This document shows, piece after piece, positions 24,432-32,630 of a stretch of 64,000 nucleotides of DNA; the stretch's first letter is position 1; each line of letters opens with the position of its first letter. This DNA is from CAG-170 sp022779365 (lineage in GTDB: Bacteria > Bacillota > Clostridia > Oscillospirales > Oscillospiraceae), in NCBI GenBank assembly GCA_022779365.1, contig JALFSI010000026.1, positions 14,444 through 78,443 on the forward strand, written 5' to 3'. Under the pieces are notes generated by a model, which was not told the DNA's origin, searched no databases, and saw only the letters and a program-made list of their open reading frames with translations. Made by a program: the position numbers and the translations under genes.

Positions 24432-25379
24432 TTATTTGTATCCGTCATCCTTCGAGGCAAAGAACCGATTCATCTGCTCGGTAAATTCCTTTGCCGCGTT
24501 GAAGCCCATATACTTCTGGCGGTTGTTCATCGCCGCCGTCTCCAGGATCACGGCGAGGTTGCGCCCCGGCGTGATCGGCACAGTGATGGATGGGATCTTC
24601 ACATCCAGAATTTCCGTGTAATGCGTTTCCAGACCCAGCCGGTCATATTCTTCACCGTCGCGCCATGGGACCATGTTCACGATCAGATCGACGTTCGCGC
24701 AGTCCTTGACCGCGCCCATACCGAACAGCCGCGCCACGTTGATAACGCCCACGCCGCGCAGCTCCACATAGTGCTTGAGCACCGCCGGCGGCGAGCCGAG
24801 CAGCTCGTGTGACGAGATCTTTTTGAGCTCCACCGCGTCGTCCGCGATCAGGCGGTGTCCGCGCTTGAGAAGCTCCACCGCCGTTTCACTCTTGCCGATG
24901 CCGCTCTCGCCCATGATGAGCACGCCTTCGCCGTAAATTTCCACCAGCACGCCGTGGCGCGTCACGCGCGGGGCGAGCGCGCCCTTGAGGTAGGTTATGA
25001 GGTTCGAGACGATATAGGATGTTGTATCCTTGCTGCTGAGCACGGTCACGTCGTGCTTTTTCGCCATCTCCAGGCACTCCGGCAGCGCCGGGATGCCGCG
25101 CGCGAAAATAAGCGCCGGAATTTTGTACGACAGGAAGTGGTCAAAAATAATGAGCCGTTCCTGGCTGGACAGCTTTTGCAGATACGCCGACTCCACCGTC
25201 CCACAGACGTACACGCGCATCGGCTCAAAATGCTCAAAGAAGCCCGCCAGATGCAGACCCGGACGGCTGATGTCATCCACCATCACGTGGATCTTTTCAT
25301 AGTCGGAGGACTGATGGAACAGCTCCAGATTAAATTCCTCCACCAGCTCAGAGAGTAAAACCGAGTATGTGTTGGGCAT
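24432..25379 (-). CDS. hprK: HPr(Ser) kinase/phosphorylase
   Basis: HPrK phosphorylates HPr at Ser46 to control carbon catabolite repression. The 315-residue protein has the Walker A GESGIGKSE (157-165), the RHGVLVEIYG segment with the catalytic His (142), and the HPrK/P signature LFGMGAVKD...VPWRDGEEYDRLGL. I start at MPNTYS (25379) behind GAGGTG. No ptsH is nearby. Its presence implies PTS-linked control of sugar genes such as those in the 47-64 kb locus. Confidence 0.96.
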   Translation of the reverse strand: MPNTYSVLLSELVEEFNLELFHQSSDYEKIHVMVDDISRPGLHLAGFFEHFEPMRVYVCGTVESAYLQKLSSQERLIIFDHFLSYKIPALIFARGIPALPECLEMAKKHDVTVLSSKDTTSYIVSNLITYLKGALAPRVTRHGVLVEIYGEGVLIMGESGIGKSETAVELLKRGHRLIADDAVELKKISSHELLGSPPAVLKHYVELRGVGVINVARLFGMGAVKDCANVDLIVNMVPWRDGEEYDRLGLETHYTEILDVKIPSITVPITPGRNLAVILETAAMNNRQKYMGFNAAKEFTEQMNRFFASKDDGYK

Positions 25380-25516
25380 AGCGTTCACCTCTAAAAAATC
25401 GCGCGCTCGGCGCGTCCGATGACCCTATGATACCATGCCGTCCGCTGTTTCGCAACCGTCAAACGCACCGCTTGTGGGCGCAAAAAGAAATTTTCAGAAT
25501 TTTCTCGAATTTATGC

Positions 25517-25545
25517 TTGCTTTTTGTGGAAACATCTGTTACTAT
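25517..25545 (+). promoter_or_regulatory. Sigma-A promoter of rpmB
   Basis: TTGCTT (25517-25522), 17-base spacer, TACTAT (25540-25545). Confidence 0.65.
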
Positions 25546-25608
25546 ATTGTTCGGCGTCCACGGGACTGCTGATTTTATGGATTTTCCAGTGGCAAGGAGG
25601 TGCAGTTG

Positions 25609-25797
25609 ATGGCAAAGTGCGATATTTGCGGCAAGGGCGTTACGTTCGGTATCAAGGTCTCCCACTCTCATCGTCGGGCAAACCGGAGCTGGAAGCCCAA
25701 CGTCAAGCGCGTGAAGGCGATCGTTGACGGTTCTCCGCGCCATGTGTACGTCTGTACGAGATGCCTGCGTTCCAATAAGGTTGAGCGCGCGATCTGA
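25609..25797 (+). CDS. rpmB: 50S ribosomal protein L28
   Basis: The 62-residue L28 opens MAKCDICGKGVTFG and has SHRRANRSWKPNVKRV and a C-terminal VCTRCLRSNKV. Both CxxC pairs (C4/C7 and the late pair) are kept, so this is the zinc-binding form. AAGGAGG lies eight bases before ATG 25609. It is monocistronic with its own promoter (25517) and terminator (25810). Confidence 0.97.
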   Translation: MAKCDICGKGVTFGIKVSHSHRRANRSWKPNVKRVKAIVDGSPRHVYVCTRCLRSNKVERAI

Positions 25798-25809
25798 TGG
25801 CAAAATAAA

Positions 25810-25839
25810 CGGGTGCAGTTCAGTTTTGAACGGCACCCG
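25810..25839 (+). terminator. rpmB terminator
   Basis: CGGGTGC-A-GTTCA pairs with TGAAC-G-GCACCCG around GTTT, then CTTCTTTTAT. Confidence 0.85.
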
Positions 25840-25860
25840 CTTCTTTTATCTTCAAACGAA

Positions 25861-26097
25861 AAACGGATGCTGCGTTTTGGCAGCACCACATAAGAAAGCC
25901 AATGCCCCCAGACAGAGCTTTTTCGCCCCTGACTGCGCAGATTTTTCTTGCGTTACACAAAGTAGCGCCGCAAAAAATCTGTTTGTCAGGAACGAAAGAT
26001 CTTCTGCCTGTGGCGCTGCGCGAAAAAGCCCGCTGGAGTCCCAGCGGGCTTTTTTCATTGTTTTCTTATGCGGTCCTGCCTTTAGGGGCATCCGTTT
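25861..26097. repeat. 237-bp imperfect long palindrome
   Basis: Nested complementary segments pair across the whole interval: AAACGGATGC (25861) with GCATCCGTTT (26088-26097), GGCAG with CTGCC, CATAAGAAA with TTTCTTATG, and CAATG with CATTG. Inner arms also match (GCTTTTTCGC with GCGAAAAAGC). It holds only a doubtful small ORF. It could be a MITE-like element or a folded RNA; I cannot assign a family. Confidence 0.75.
26023..26054. terminator. Strong bidirectional-type hairpin
   Basis: AAAAAGCCCGCTGG pairs perfectly with CCAGCGGGCTTTTT around AGTC. It lies within the right half of the long palindrome and about 47 bases downstream of the minus-strand amidohydrolase stop. Confidence 0.85.
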
Positions 26098-26100
26098 ATT

Positions 26101-26955
26101 TTATGTAAACCATTTATCCATTGCCTGCTCGCCGCGGCGCAGCGCCTCCGCGTCACGTCCCAGAAGCTCCTCCAGATAGCGCCGCTCATCCGCCGCGCCC
26201 TGTGCGTGCAGCACGCGGTACGCGCCCGCGTCGCTGCCGACGGCGATGGGCACGCCGAATGCCGCCGCCTGCCGGATATTCTCCGCGTGCAGCCGAAAGA
26301 GCGGTCTCAGAACGTCGTCCGGGTAGCGCCCGCAGCCGATCAGATTCCCAATCGTCACGATCGTCGGCGTCCAGAGCGTGCCGTGCTCCGCCATGGCACG
26401 CAGCGCTGCCTCGTCGAGATACGCCCCATGCTCCACCGAGTCCACGCCCGCTTCCGCCGCCGCCTGTACCGTGCGCGCGCCGTTGGCGTGCGCCATCACG
26501 CGAAAGCCCGCCGCGTGCGCGATGCGGATGAGTTCCCGAATGTCCTCCGGCGCATACGGCTCGCCGGTGATGACGCCGAAGCGGTCAAAATCCATGATGC
26601 CGGAGATCATGATCTTGATAAAATCCGCACCTTCGCACGCCGCGCGCTCCACCAGCGTGCCGTATTCCGAAAGATCTTCGTATCCGCGCCCGATGAAGCT
26701 GCCGTAGCAGCCCGCCTTGTAGATGGGGAATGCGGGCGCTTTGTAGTCGATGCCGTACTCCCCCGCCAGCCGCGCCGCGCGCGTGCATACGCCCCAGCGG
26801 TCGCCGCCGTCGCGCAGATGGGTCACGCCCCGCGCCCGATAGCGCGCCAGCACGGCGCGGATATAGCCCTCGTCCGGCGCGGTCTTGTGCCGCGCGATCG
26901 CCGCGCGCCAGTCCTCGCCGTCCAGCAGCATATGAATGTGCGCGTCATACCGCAT
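26101..26955 (-). CDS. Amidohydrolase-superfamily protein
   Basis: The 284-residue TIM-barrel hydrolase opens MRYDAHIHM with the metal-binding HxH (H6, H8). It then shows GVTHLRDGGDR, DFIKIMISG, VMAHANGARTVQAAAEAGVDSVEHGAYLDE with two further His ligands, and VGSDAG with the catalytic Asp. The layout matches imidazolonepropionase-like metal-dependent hydrolases; the substrate is unknown. I start at 26955 behind GGGGGTGA; the longer frame upstream is not conserved. It is monocistronic. Confidence 0.88.
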   Translation of the reverse strand: MRYDAHIHMLLDGEDWRAAIARHKTAPDEGYIRAVLARYRARGVTHLRDGGDRWGVCTRAARLAGEYGIDYKAPAFPIYKAGCYGSFIGRGYEDLSEYGTLVERAACEGADFIKIMISGIMDFDRFGVITGEPYAPEDIRELIRIAHAAGFRVMAHANGARTVQAAAEAGVDSVEHGAYLDEAALRAMAEHGTLWTPTIVTIGNLIGCGRYPDDVLRPLFRLHAENIRQAAAFGVPIAVGSDAGAYRVLHAQGAADERRYLEELLGRDAEALRRGEQAMDKWFT

Positions 26956-27082
26956 CGCGCTCACCCCCCGCCGTTTTTCCCGATTATACCGCTCCGCCCG
27001 AAAAAAAGCAACGCCCCGCCGGGACAAACCCGGCGGGGCGCACAGAATTAGTGATATACCATAGATAAAAGGAGTGTTTTTC

Positions 27083-27424
27083 ATGGATCTGGGCACACAG
27101 GACATCCTCGCCATGATGGGCGGAGGGGACGAGAATTTCCACGGCACGGAGCTCGACCCCGAAAAGGTCGCAGCGTTTGACCAGCTCAAGGCGCACGCCG
27201 CGGCGCTTGCCAGACTATTCCGCACCGCGTGGAATGCCAGCGAGCCGGACGAGCGGGAGCGGCACGTCATGGTGTATGTGGACTTCCCGCCCCAGCTCAA
27301 TATACGCAACGCCAGCGTCCGCACCCGCATTTCCGAGCTGTACCGCCTCGCCGACGCCGTCTCCTACAGCACAGGCAGCTGCCTTCGCATGGTGTTTTTC
27401 GTCGTGAATATTTGGAAGGTGTGA
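27083..27424 (+). CDS. Hypothetical protein, 113 residues
   Basis: A soluble acidic protein with no family I recognise. It has an N-terminal LGTQDILAMMGGGDENFHG stretch, a helical ALARLFRTAWNAS middle and a C-terminal VVFFVVNIWKV-type beta segment. AAAGGAG lies eight bases before ATG 27083, and codon use resembles the neighbours, so it looks real. It is monocistronic, next to the collagen-like gene, with a fragment of the dispersed repeat just after it. Confidence 0.65.
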   Translation: MDLGTQDILAMMGGGDENFHGTELDPEKVAAFDQLKAHAAALARLFRTAWNASEPDERERHVMVYVDFPPQLNIRNASVRTRISELYRLADAVSYSTGSCLRMVFFVVNIWKV

Positions 27425-27450
27425 TCGATCGGTTCATGTCCTAGTCCATA

Positions 27451-27490
27451 GAAAAAGCCTCGCAGAGTTTCACCGATCGACGAAAATACC
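27451..27490 (+). repeat. Dispersed repeat, copy C (deleted fragment)
   Basis: GAAAAAGCCTCGCAGAGTTT (27451-27470) is the left end of the family, then a shorter stretch ending CGACGAAAATAC that matches the middle of the element. Most of the unit is missing. Confidence 0.65.
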
Positions 27491-27615
27491 CGCACGAACA
27501 CGCCTACCGCAATCGCCCGCGTCCAACCGCGCAAAAAAACGCACCAAAGCGTTCCCGGCGGCATAGATTGGTGTGCGGGAAATTCCCCGCAACTGATCGT
27601 CTTTCGGAGGTTTTT

Positions 27616-28119
27616 ATGTTTTGCGGTCATTTTTCTTGCTGCTGCCCGGACGGCGGACCGCCCTACCCGCCCGGCACATTTCAGCCCCTGCCGCCTATGA
27701 TCGCCGGACCGACCGGTCCAACAGGACCGACGGGACCGACGGGACCCACCGGACCGACAGGACCTGCCACCGGCGTCACAGGCCCGACAGGACCGGCGGG
27801 CGCAACTGGACCGACTGGACCTACAGGTCCGACAGGTGAGACCGGCGCAGCGGGTGCGACTGGCGCGACTGGTGCGACTGGTCCTACCGGCGAGACCGGG
27901 GCAACTGGTCCGACTGGTCCGACTGGTCCGACTGGTCCTACCGGCGATACCGGCGCAACTGGCGCTACTGGTCCGACTGGTCCAACAGGTCCGACCGGCA
28001 CGGTCACACCGGCGGCAGCCGTCGCCGACCTTGCTACGACTGCCACGCTGGCGGATGTTATCGCCACCGTCAACAATCTGCTCGCGGCGCTGCGCGCGGC
28101 GGGGCTGCTCTCAAGCTGA
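27616..28119 (+). CDS. Collagen-like Gly-X-Y repeat protein, probable spore surface (BclA-like)
   Basis: The 167-residue protein has a Cys-rich N-terminus (MFCGHFSCCCPDGG), a PGTFQPLPPMIAGPTG leader reminiscent of exosporium-targeting leaders, about 90 residues of GPT/GAT/GET triplets, and a short hydrophobic C-terminal domain (VADLATTATLADVIATVNNLLAALRAAGLL) seen on clostridial BclA-type proteins. CGGAGG precedes ATG 27616. GT2 follows after five bases, so the Thr-rich collagen region is probably its glycosylation target on the spore. Confidence 0.85.
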   Translation: MFCGHFSCCCPDGGPPYPPGTFQPLPPMIAGPTGPTGPTGPTGPTGPTGPATGVTGPTGPAGATGPTGPTGPTGETGAAGATGATGATGPTGETGATGPTGPTGPTGPTGDTGATGATGPTGPTGPTGTVTPAAAVADLATTATLADVIATVNNLLAALRAAGLLSS

Positions 28120-28124
28120 GCGCC

Positions 28125-29201
28125 GTGAAGCTCTGCGTCTACGCCATTTGCAAAAATGAGCACAAATTCGCCGCCCGCTGGATGCGCTCCATGCGGGAGG
28201 CGGACGGCGTGTTCGTGCTCGACACCGGCTCGACCGACGGCACGCCGGAGCTTCTGCGCCAGCTCGGCGCGCACGTCACGCAGGAGATCATCACCCCATG
28301 GCGCTTCGACACCGCCCGAAACCGCGCGCTCGCGCTTGTGCCGGAGGCCGCGGATCTGTGCGTCTGCACCGATCTTGACGAGGTATTCCGTCCCGGCTGG
28401 CGCGCGGCGATAGAGGCGGCGTTCACCCCCGGCACGCACCAGCTCCGCTACCGCTTCACCGCCAGCTTTCAGCCGGACGGCGCGGAGGGCTGCGTGTTCT
28501 GGATCACCAAGGTGCACACGCGCCACGATTTTCGCTGGACGCACCCGGTGCACGAGGTGCTGGAATACACCGGCGATGCGCCGCTGCGCATTCATGACGC
28601 CCCCGGCGTGCAGCTCGACCACCGCCCGGACGAAGAAAAATCCCGCGCGCAGTATCTGCCGCTTCTGGAGCTCGCCGTGCGCGAGTCGCCGGACGATGCG
28701 CGCGACCTGTACTATCTGGGACGCGAGTATCTGTTCCGCCGCCGCTGGCAAGACGCTGAACAGATGCTCCTGCGCCATCTCGCCGCACCGTGCGCGACAT
28801 GGCGTGAGGAGCGCAGCGCCGCCATGCGCGGTCTTGCCCGCGCGGTGCTGGAACAGGGACGCACCAAAGACGCAAAAAGCTGGCTGCTGCGCGCGGCGGC
28901 GGAAGCGCCGCACCTGCGCGAGCCCTGGGTCGAAAGCGCACAGCTCGCCCTCCGGGAGAATGTGTGGAGCGGCGCGCTGTATTTTGCCGAGACCGCCCTT
29001 GCCATCCGCGAGCGCAGCCAGAGTTATGTAAACAGTGCCGACGCCTGGGGCGCGCTGCCGCACGATCTGGCGGCGCTCGGCGCGTACTACCTCGGTCTTT
29101 ACGACCGTGCGCTGGAGCACGGGCGCGCCGCGTGTGCCCTCGCCCCGCAGGACGCGCGCCTGCAGGAAAATCTGCGCTTTTACGAAGAAAAAGCGAACTG
29201 A
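28125..29201 (+). CDS. GT2 glycosyltransferase with TPR tail
   Basis: Residues 1-190 are a GT-A family 2 fold: VYAICKNE start, DTGSTDGTPELL, a DLDEVF acidic motif in the DxD place, and WTHPVHEVLEY. Residues 200-358 are TPR-like repeats. This SunS/TPR-type layout is typical of glycosyltransferases acting on a neighbouring protein. The start is GTG 28125, five bases after the collagen-like gene stop, so the two form an operon, like sgtA-bclA pairs in spore formers. Confidence 0.88.
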   Translation: MKLCVYAICKNEHKFAARWMRSMREADGVFVLDTGSTDGTPELLRQLGAHVTQEIITPWRFDTARNRALALVPEAADLCVCTDLDEVFRPGWRAAIEAAFTPGTHQLRYRFTASFQPDGAEGCVFWITKVHTRHDFRWTHPVHEVLEYTGDAPLRIHDAPGVQLDHRPDEEKSRAQYLPLLELAVRESPDDARDLYYLGREYLFRRRWQDAEQMLLRHLAAPCATWREERSAAMRGLARAVLEQGRTKDAKSWLLRAAAEAPHLREPWVESAQLALRENVWSGALYFAETALAIRERSQSYVNSADAWGALPHDLAALGAYYLGLYDRALEHGRAACALAPQDARLQENLRFYEEKAN

Positions 29202-29271
29202 TCGTGCGTCGGGCGGATGTTTTTTCATCCGCCCGGCATTTTACTTTCTTTTTCCCGAAGAATGGGGTATA

Positions 29272-30114
29272 ATGCTGCTGAAATTCTGCAAGGCTGGTGA
29301 GCTTGTGATCGTCCCTGTGTTTTTGACGCTCAGTCCGCTGCTCGCTGCCGCGCTGGCGTGGCGGTGCGGGTGGTTTTTGGACTGGAATATTCTCTGGCGG
29401 CTGCCGCTGTGCACCCTTGCGGCATTTTTCGCGCTGACGCTGGCGTTTTTGCTGCTGATGAGCCTCAGCGCCGCCTGTGTGAGCCGCCGCGAACGCGCAC
29501 GCCCCAGCGCGTGGTGTCATTTCCTGACCGTGCAGTTTGCGTACCTGGCGCTGTTCCTCGGCGGCGTGCGCGTACACGTCACAGGCAGCGAAAGGCTGCC
29601 GAGAGGCGGGCGCTTCCTGCTGGTCTCGAACCACCTGTGCGCCATCGACCCGATCATTTTCTACCACGCGCTGCCGCGCGTCCCGCTGGCGTTTCTCTCT
29701 AAAAAGGAGAATGAAGCCATCCCCGTCGTTTCCGGGCTGATGCGGGGGCTGCTGTGCCTGTCCATCGACCGCGAGCACGACCGCGCGTCGCTGCGCGCCA
29801 TTGTGAGAGCCGTGCAATACCTGCAAAACGGCGTTACAAACGTCGCCGCCTTTCCCGAGGGTGCAACGAACAAGACCACTGAGCCGCTGCTGCCGTTCCG
29901 CAACGGCGTGTTCAAGATTGCGCAGAAGGCAGACGTGCCCATCGCCGTGTGCACCCTGCGCGGCACGCGCACGGTGCTGCGCCGGATGTTCCGCCGCCGC
30001 AGCGACGTGTATCTGGACGTCCTCGAACTCATCCCCGCGCAGGACTGCCGCGAGCAGACCACCGCGCAGATCGGCGCGCGCGTGCGTGAGCGCATGGAGG
30101 ATGTCCTTTCGTAA
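29272..30114 (+). CDS. plsC: 1-acyl-glycerol-3-phosphate acyltransferase (PlsC-like)
   Basis: This membrane-bound PlsC-family acyltransferase would make phosphatidate from lysophosphatidate. After two N-terminal hydrophobic segments it shows SNHLCAIDPI (the NHx4D motif), FLSKKENEAIP, and FPEGATNK, the acyltransferase signatures. The start is uncertain. A TATAAT (29268-29273) overlaps ATG 29272; if it is a real -10 box, translation would begin at GTG 29305, which has GGTGAG in front. A plsY gene at 11287 could supply the substrate. Confidence 0.88.
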   Translation: MLLKFCKAGELVIVPVFLTLSPLLAAALAWRCGWFLDWNILWRLPLCTLAAFFALTLAFLLLMSLSAACVSRRERARPSAWCHFLTVQFAYLALFLGGVRVHVTGSERLPRGGRFLLVSNHLCAIDPIIFYHALPRVPLAFLSKKENEAIPVVSGLMRGLLCLSIDREHDRASLRAIVRAVQYLQNGVTNVAAFPEGATNKTTEPLLPFRNGVFKIAQKADVPIAVCTLRGTRTVLRRMFRRRSDVYLDVLELIPAQDCREQTTAQIGARVRERMEDVLS

Positions 30115-30344
30115 CCGCTGGAGCAATCAGCGGTTGCTTTCCGGGCAGTAACAAAAAATTCGCCCGTCCGTTCCGCATTTTCGTGCGTTTTCCATAAATA
30201 TTCGATAATGCCGAAAGCGTAATAGTTCCAAAATCGCAGCATTTTTTCCATATTCCGCCTTCATTCCGGCACGAATAATTCTTCTTGGTCGTTTTGCACA
30301 AAAAAGTGGTGCTCACTTTGCCGCTTTTGCCATCCTCCGCGCTC
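30115..30344. other. Intergenic region between plsC and the NCS2 gene
   Basis: It holds a hairpin (AACCGCTG/CAGCGGTT, 30113-30135) just after plsC, probably its terminator. Beyond that I see no gene, riboswitch or repeat in about 200 bases. Confidence 0.6.
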
Positions 30345-30374
30345 TTGCGGGACGCGAACCGCTTGTGCTATCAT
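30345..30374 (+). promoter_or_regulatory. Sigma-A-like promoter of the NCS2 permease
   Basis: TTGCGG (30345-30350), 18-base spacer, TATCAT (30369-30374). The leader after it is short (~60 bases) and lacks a purine-riboswitch signature. Confidence 0.6.
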
Positions 30375-30438
30375 TCTTTTAGGCGTCCTGACAAATTTTA
30401 TATGCAGGGCGAAAACTGAGAAAAAAGGAGAAATCACA

Positions 30439-31842
30439 ATGGAAAAACGGTTTCACCTGAAGGAGCACGGCACAACGGTCCGCACTGAGATCATGGCCGG
30501 TATCACCACCTTCATGGCGATGGCGTACATCCTCATGGTCAATGCCGGGATGTTCGCTGATCTCGGCGTCGTCAGCTACGGCGCGATCTATATCGCAACT
30601 GCCATCTCGGCGGTCATCGGCACGGTCCTCATCGGTCTGCTGTCGAACCTCCCGCTGGCGCAGGCGTCCGGCATGGGTCTGAATGCTTTCTTCGTCTACA
30701 CCGTCTGCTTCGGCTTCGGCATGAGCTACGCAAACGCGCTCGTTCTCGTCCTGGTCGACGGCATCGTGTTCGTCCTGCTGACCGTCACGGGTCTGCGCAA
30801 GATGATCTTCGACGCCATCCCCAAGGCTGTCAAAACGGCGATCTCCGCCGGTATCGGTCTGTTCATCGCCTTCATCGGCATGCAGAACGCCGGCATCGTT
30901 GTGGATGACGGCGCAACGCTCGTGAACCTCAGATCCTTCAACGTCTTCTCCGGCGGTGTGACCTGGGCGGAAGTTTTCCCGGTCCTCATCACCCTCATCG
31001 CGGTGTTCGTCATCGGCGCTCTGTCCAAGAAGAAGGTCAAGGGTTCTGTCCTCTGGGGTATGCTCGGCGGCGCGATCCTGTACTACATCATCGGCTTTAT
31101 TACCGTCCCCGGCTTCTATGAAACCTCCGTCGCGCCCAACCTGTCCTCCGACTTCTTCGGCGCGTTCAAGGACTTCGGCTCGATGGCGTTCGGCAAGGTC
31201 TTTACCGAAGGCTTTGACTTCTCCGGCTACATTGCCGCTAACGGTCAGGCGAACTTCATCGTGACGTTCCTCACCTCCATGCTGGCATTCTGCATGGTCG
31301 ATATGTTCGATACCCTGGGCACGCTGTACGGCGCCTGCGCCACCGGCAATATGCTCACCCCGGAGGGCAACGTTCCCAACATGGACAAGGCAATGCTGGC
31401 TGACGCCATCGCTACCTGCTGCGGCGCTGTCTGCGGCACGTCCACCGTTACCACCTTCGTCGAGTCCTCCTCCGGCGTTGCCGAAGGCGGCCGTACCGGT
31501 CTTGCCTCCATGGCGACTGCGGCTCTGTTCTTCATCGCCATGTTCCTCGCGCCTGTCGCGCAGCTCATCCCGACCTATGCCTGCGCTGCGGCCCTGATCT
31601 ACGTCGGCGTTCTGATGATGACGAACGTCAAGGACATCGAATGGAGCGATCCTGCCACCGCTGTCCCGGCGTTCCTCACCATCGCGTTCATGCCGCTGAC
31701 CTACAACATCTCCTACGGCATCGCGTTCGGTCTGATCGCCTACATCTTCATCAAGATCTTCACCGGCAAGATCAAGGAGATCAATGCGGGCACATGGATC
31801 ATCGGTCTGCTCTTCACACTGATGTTCTTCCTCACCCACTGA
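30439..31842 (+). CDS. NCS2-family purine permease
   Basis: A 467-residue membrane carrier with the AzgA-like start (FHLKEHGTTVRTEIMAGITTFMAMAYILMVN), GMGLNAFFVYTVCFGFGMSYANAL, DMFDTLGTLYG and GTSTVTTFVESSSGVAEGGRTGL. It resembles adenine/hypoxanthine/guanine permeases of COG2252. AAAAGGAG precedes the ATG. Codon choice is more uniform than in neighbours (few AT-ending codons), suggesting high expression. It would supply the purine phosphoribosyltransferase at 10576. A UUCG-capped terminator follows. Confidence 0.93.
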   Translation: MEKRFHLKEHGTTVRTEIMAGITTFMAMAYILMVNAGMFADLGVVSYGAIYIATAISAVIGTVLIGLLSNLPLAQASGMGLNAFFVYTVCFGFGMSYANALVLVLVDGIVFVLLTVTGLRKMIFDAIPKAVKTAISAGIGLFIAFIGMQNAGIVVDDGATLVNLRSFNVFSGGVTWAEVFPVLITLIAVFVIGALSKKKVKGSVLWGMLGGAILYYIIGFITVPGFYETSVAPNLSSDFFGAFKDFGSMAFGKVFTEGFDFSGYIAANGQANFIVTFLTSMLAFCMVDMFDTLGTLYGACATGNMLTPEGNVPNMDKAMLADAIATCCGAVCGTSTVTTFVESSSGVAEGGRTGLASMATAALFFIAMFLAPVAQLIPTYACAAALIYVGVLMMTNVKDIEWSDPATAVPAFLTIAFMPLTYNISYGIAFGLIAYIFIKIFTGKIKEINAGTWIIGLLFTLMFFLTH

Positions 31843-31864
31843 TCGTAAAGCAGCGCTTTCCCCG

Positions 31865-31892
31865 CCGCGCCGTATCTTCGGATACGGCGCGG
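31865..31892 (+). terminator. Terminator with UUCG tetraloop
   Basis: CCGCGCCGTATC pairs with GATACGGCGCGG around TTCG, then ATTTTTATTG. Confidence 0.93.
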
Positions 31893-31899
31893 ATTTTTA

Positions 31900-31928
31900 T
31901 TGCACTTTTGGTCGTACCATAGTACAAT
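31900..31928 (+). promoter_or_regulatory. Sigma-A promoter of the PPTase-feoAB unit
   Basis: TTGCAC (31900-31905), 17-base spacer, TACAAT (31923-31928), immediately after the NCS2 terminator. Confidence 0.75.
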
Positions 31929-31951
31929 ACAGAAAAAGTCAGGAGGCCGAT

Positions 31952-32614
31952 ATGACGCAGCTCTATCTTCTCCCCGCGGAGGAGGCGCGCGCGCTGCCGG
32001 CAGCGTTCTGTGCGCGGTGGTTTCCCGCGCGCGTGCGCCGGGCAGGAAAAATGCCGCCGGACACGGCGGCGCTTTGTCTTGCCGCCGGTGCGCTGATCGC
32101 TGGCGTTCTGCATCTGCACGAGGATGCGCTGCGCGCCGGGCAACATGGTAAGCCGTGCGCACCGGGCGTGTTTTTCAGTCTTTCGCACAGCGGCGGCTAT
32201 GCCCTGCTCGCTGCGGCGGAGTCGGATGTCGGCGCGGATCTGGAACGGGTGCGCCCCGCGCCGGAGCGCGTCGCCGCGCGCGTGTTTACGCCAGACGAAC
32301 AGCGCTGGCTGGCAGACGGCACAGACTATGACACGCGCTTTTTCACGCTCTGGACACTGAAGGAGGCGCTGCTCAAGACCTGTGGGCGCGGGCTGACGCT
32401 GCCATTGCAGTCGCTTGACGTTCTCCCCCTTCTGCGCGGTCAGAGCGTCCAAACGCCGGACGGTGCGTTTTTCGGCAGCACGCAGCAATTTGACGGCTAT
32501 TGCCTTGCCGTCTGCACCCACGCTTCCGATCCCCCCGCTGCGCCGCAGCGCCTGACAAGCGCGGATATTCTGCGCGCCTGCGGCTTTTTCCGACAAACCA
32601 CCGAATCCCTGTAA
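31952..32614 (+). CDS. 4'-phosphopantetheinyl transferase superfamily protein
   Basis: Sfp-type PPTases load CoA-derived 4'-phosphopantetheine onto carrier proteins. In this 220-residue protein the VFFSLSHSGGYALLA, VGADLERVRP and FFTLWTLKEALLKTCGRGL blocks give the three core motifs with the Mg-binding Asp/Glu and catalytic Lys. AGGAGG precedes ATG 31952. It shares its promoter with feoAB. No carrier-protein or NRPS/PKS genes are in the window, so its partner lies elsewhere. Confidence 0.88.
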   Translation: MTQLYLLPAEEARALPAAFCARWFPARVRRAGKMPPDTAALCLAAGALIAGVLHLHEDALRAGQHGKPCAPGVFFSLSHSGGYALLAAAESDVGADLERVRPAPERVAARVFTPDEQRWLADGTDYDTRFFTLWTLKEALLKTCGRGLTLPLQSLDVLPLLRGQSVQTPDGAFFGSTQQFDGYCLAVCTHASDPPAAPQRLTSADILRACGFFRQTTESL

Positions 32615-32630
32615 CAGGAGGCTCTTACAT

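Noticed and set aside
25852..26091. 79-codon minus-strand ORF in the long palindrome
   Set aside because: No SD, no recognisable motif, and the DNA is better explained as an inverted repeat.
27700..28000. Possible CRISPR-like or tandem DNA repeat
   Set aside because: The periodicity is nine bases, encoding Gly-X-Y triplets with codon variation; there are no spacers.
27681..29228. 515-codon minus-strand frame over the collagen-like and GT2 genes
   Set aside because: The VGPVGPV repeats are the reverse complement of the GPT repeats. The plus strand has SD sites and recognisable domains.
30379..31839. 486-codon minus-strand frame over the NCS2 permease
   Set aside because: Antisense shadow of a strongly biased gene; the plus-strand product is a clear permease.
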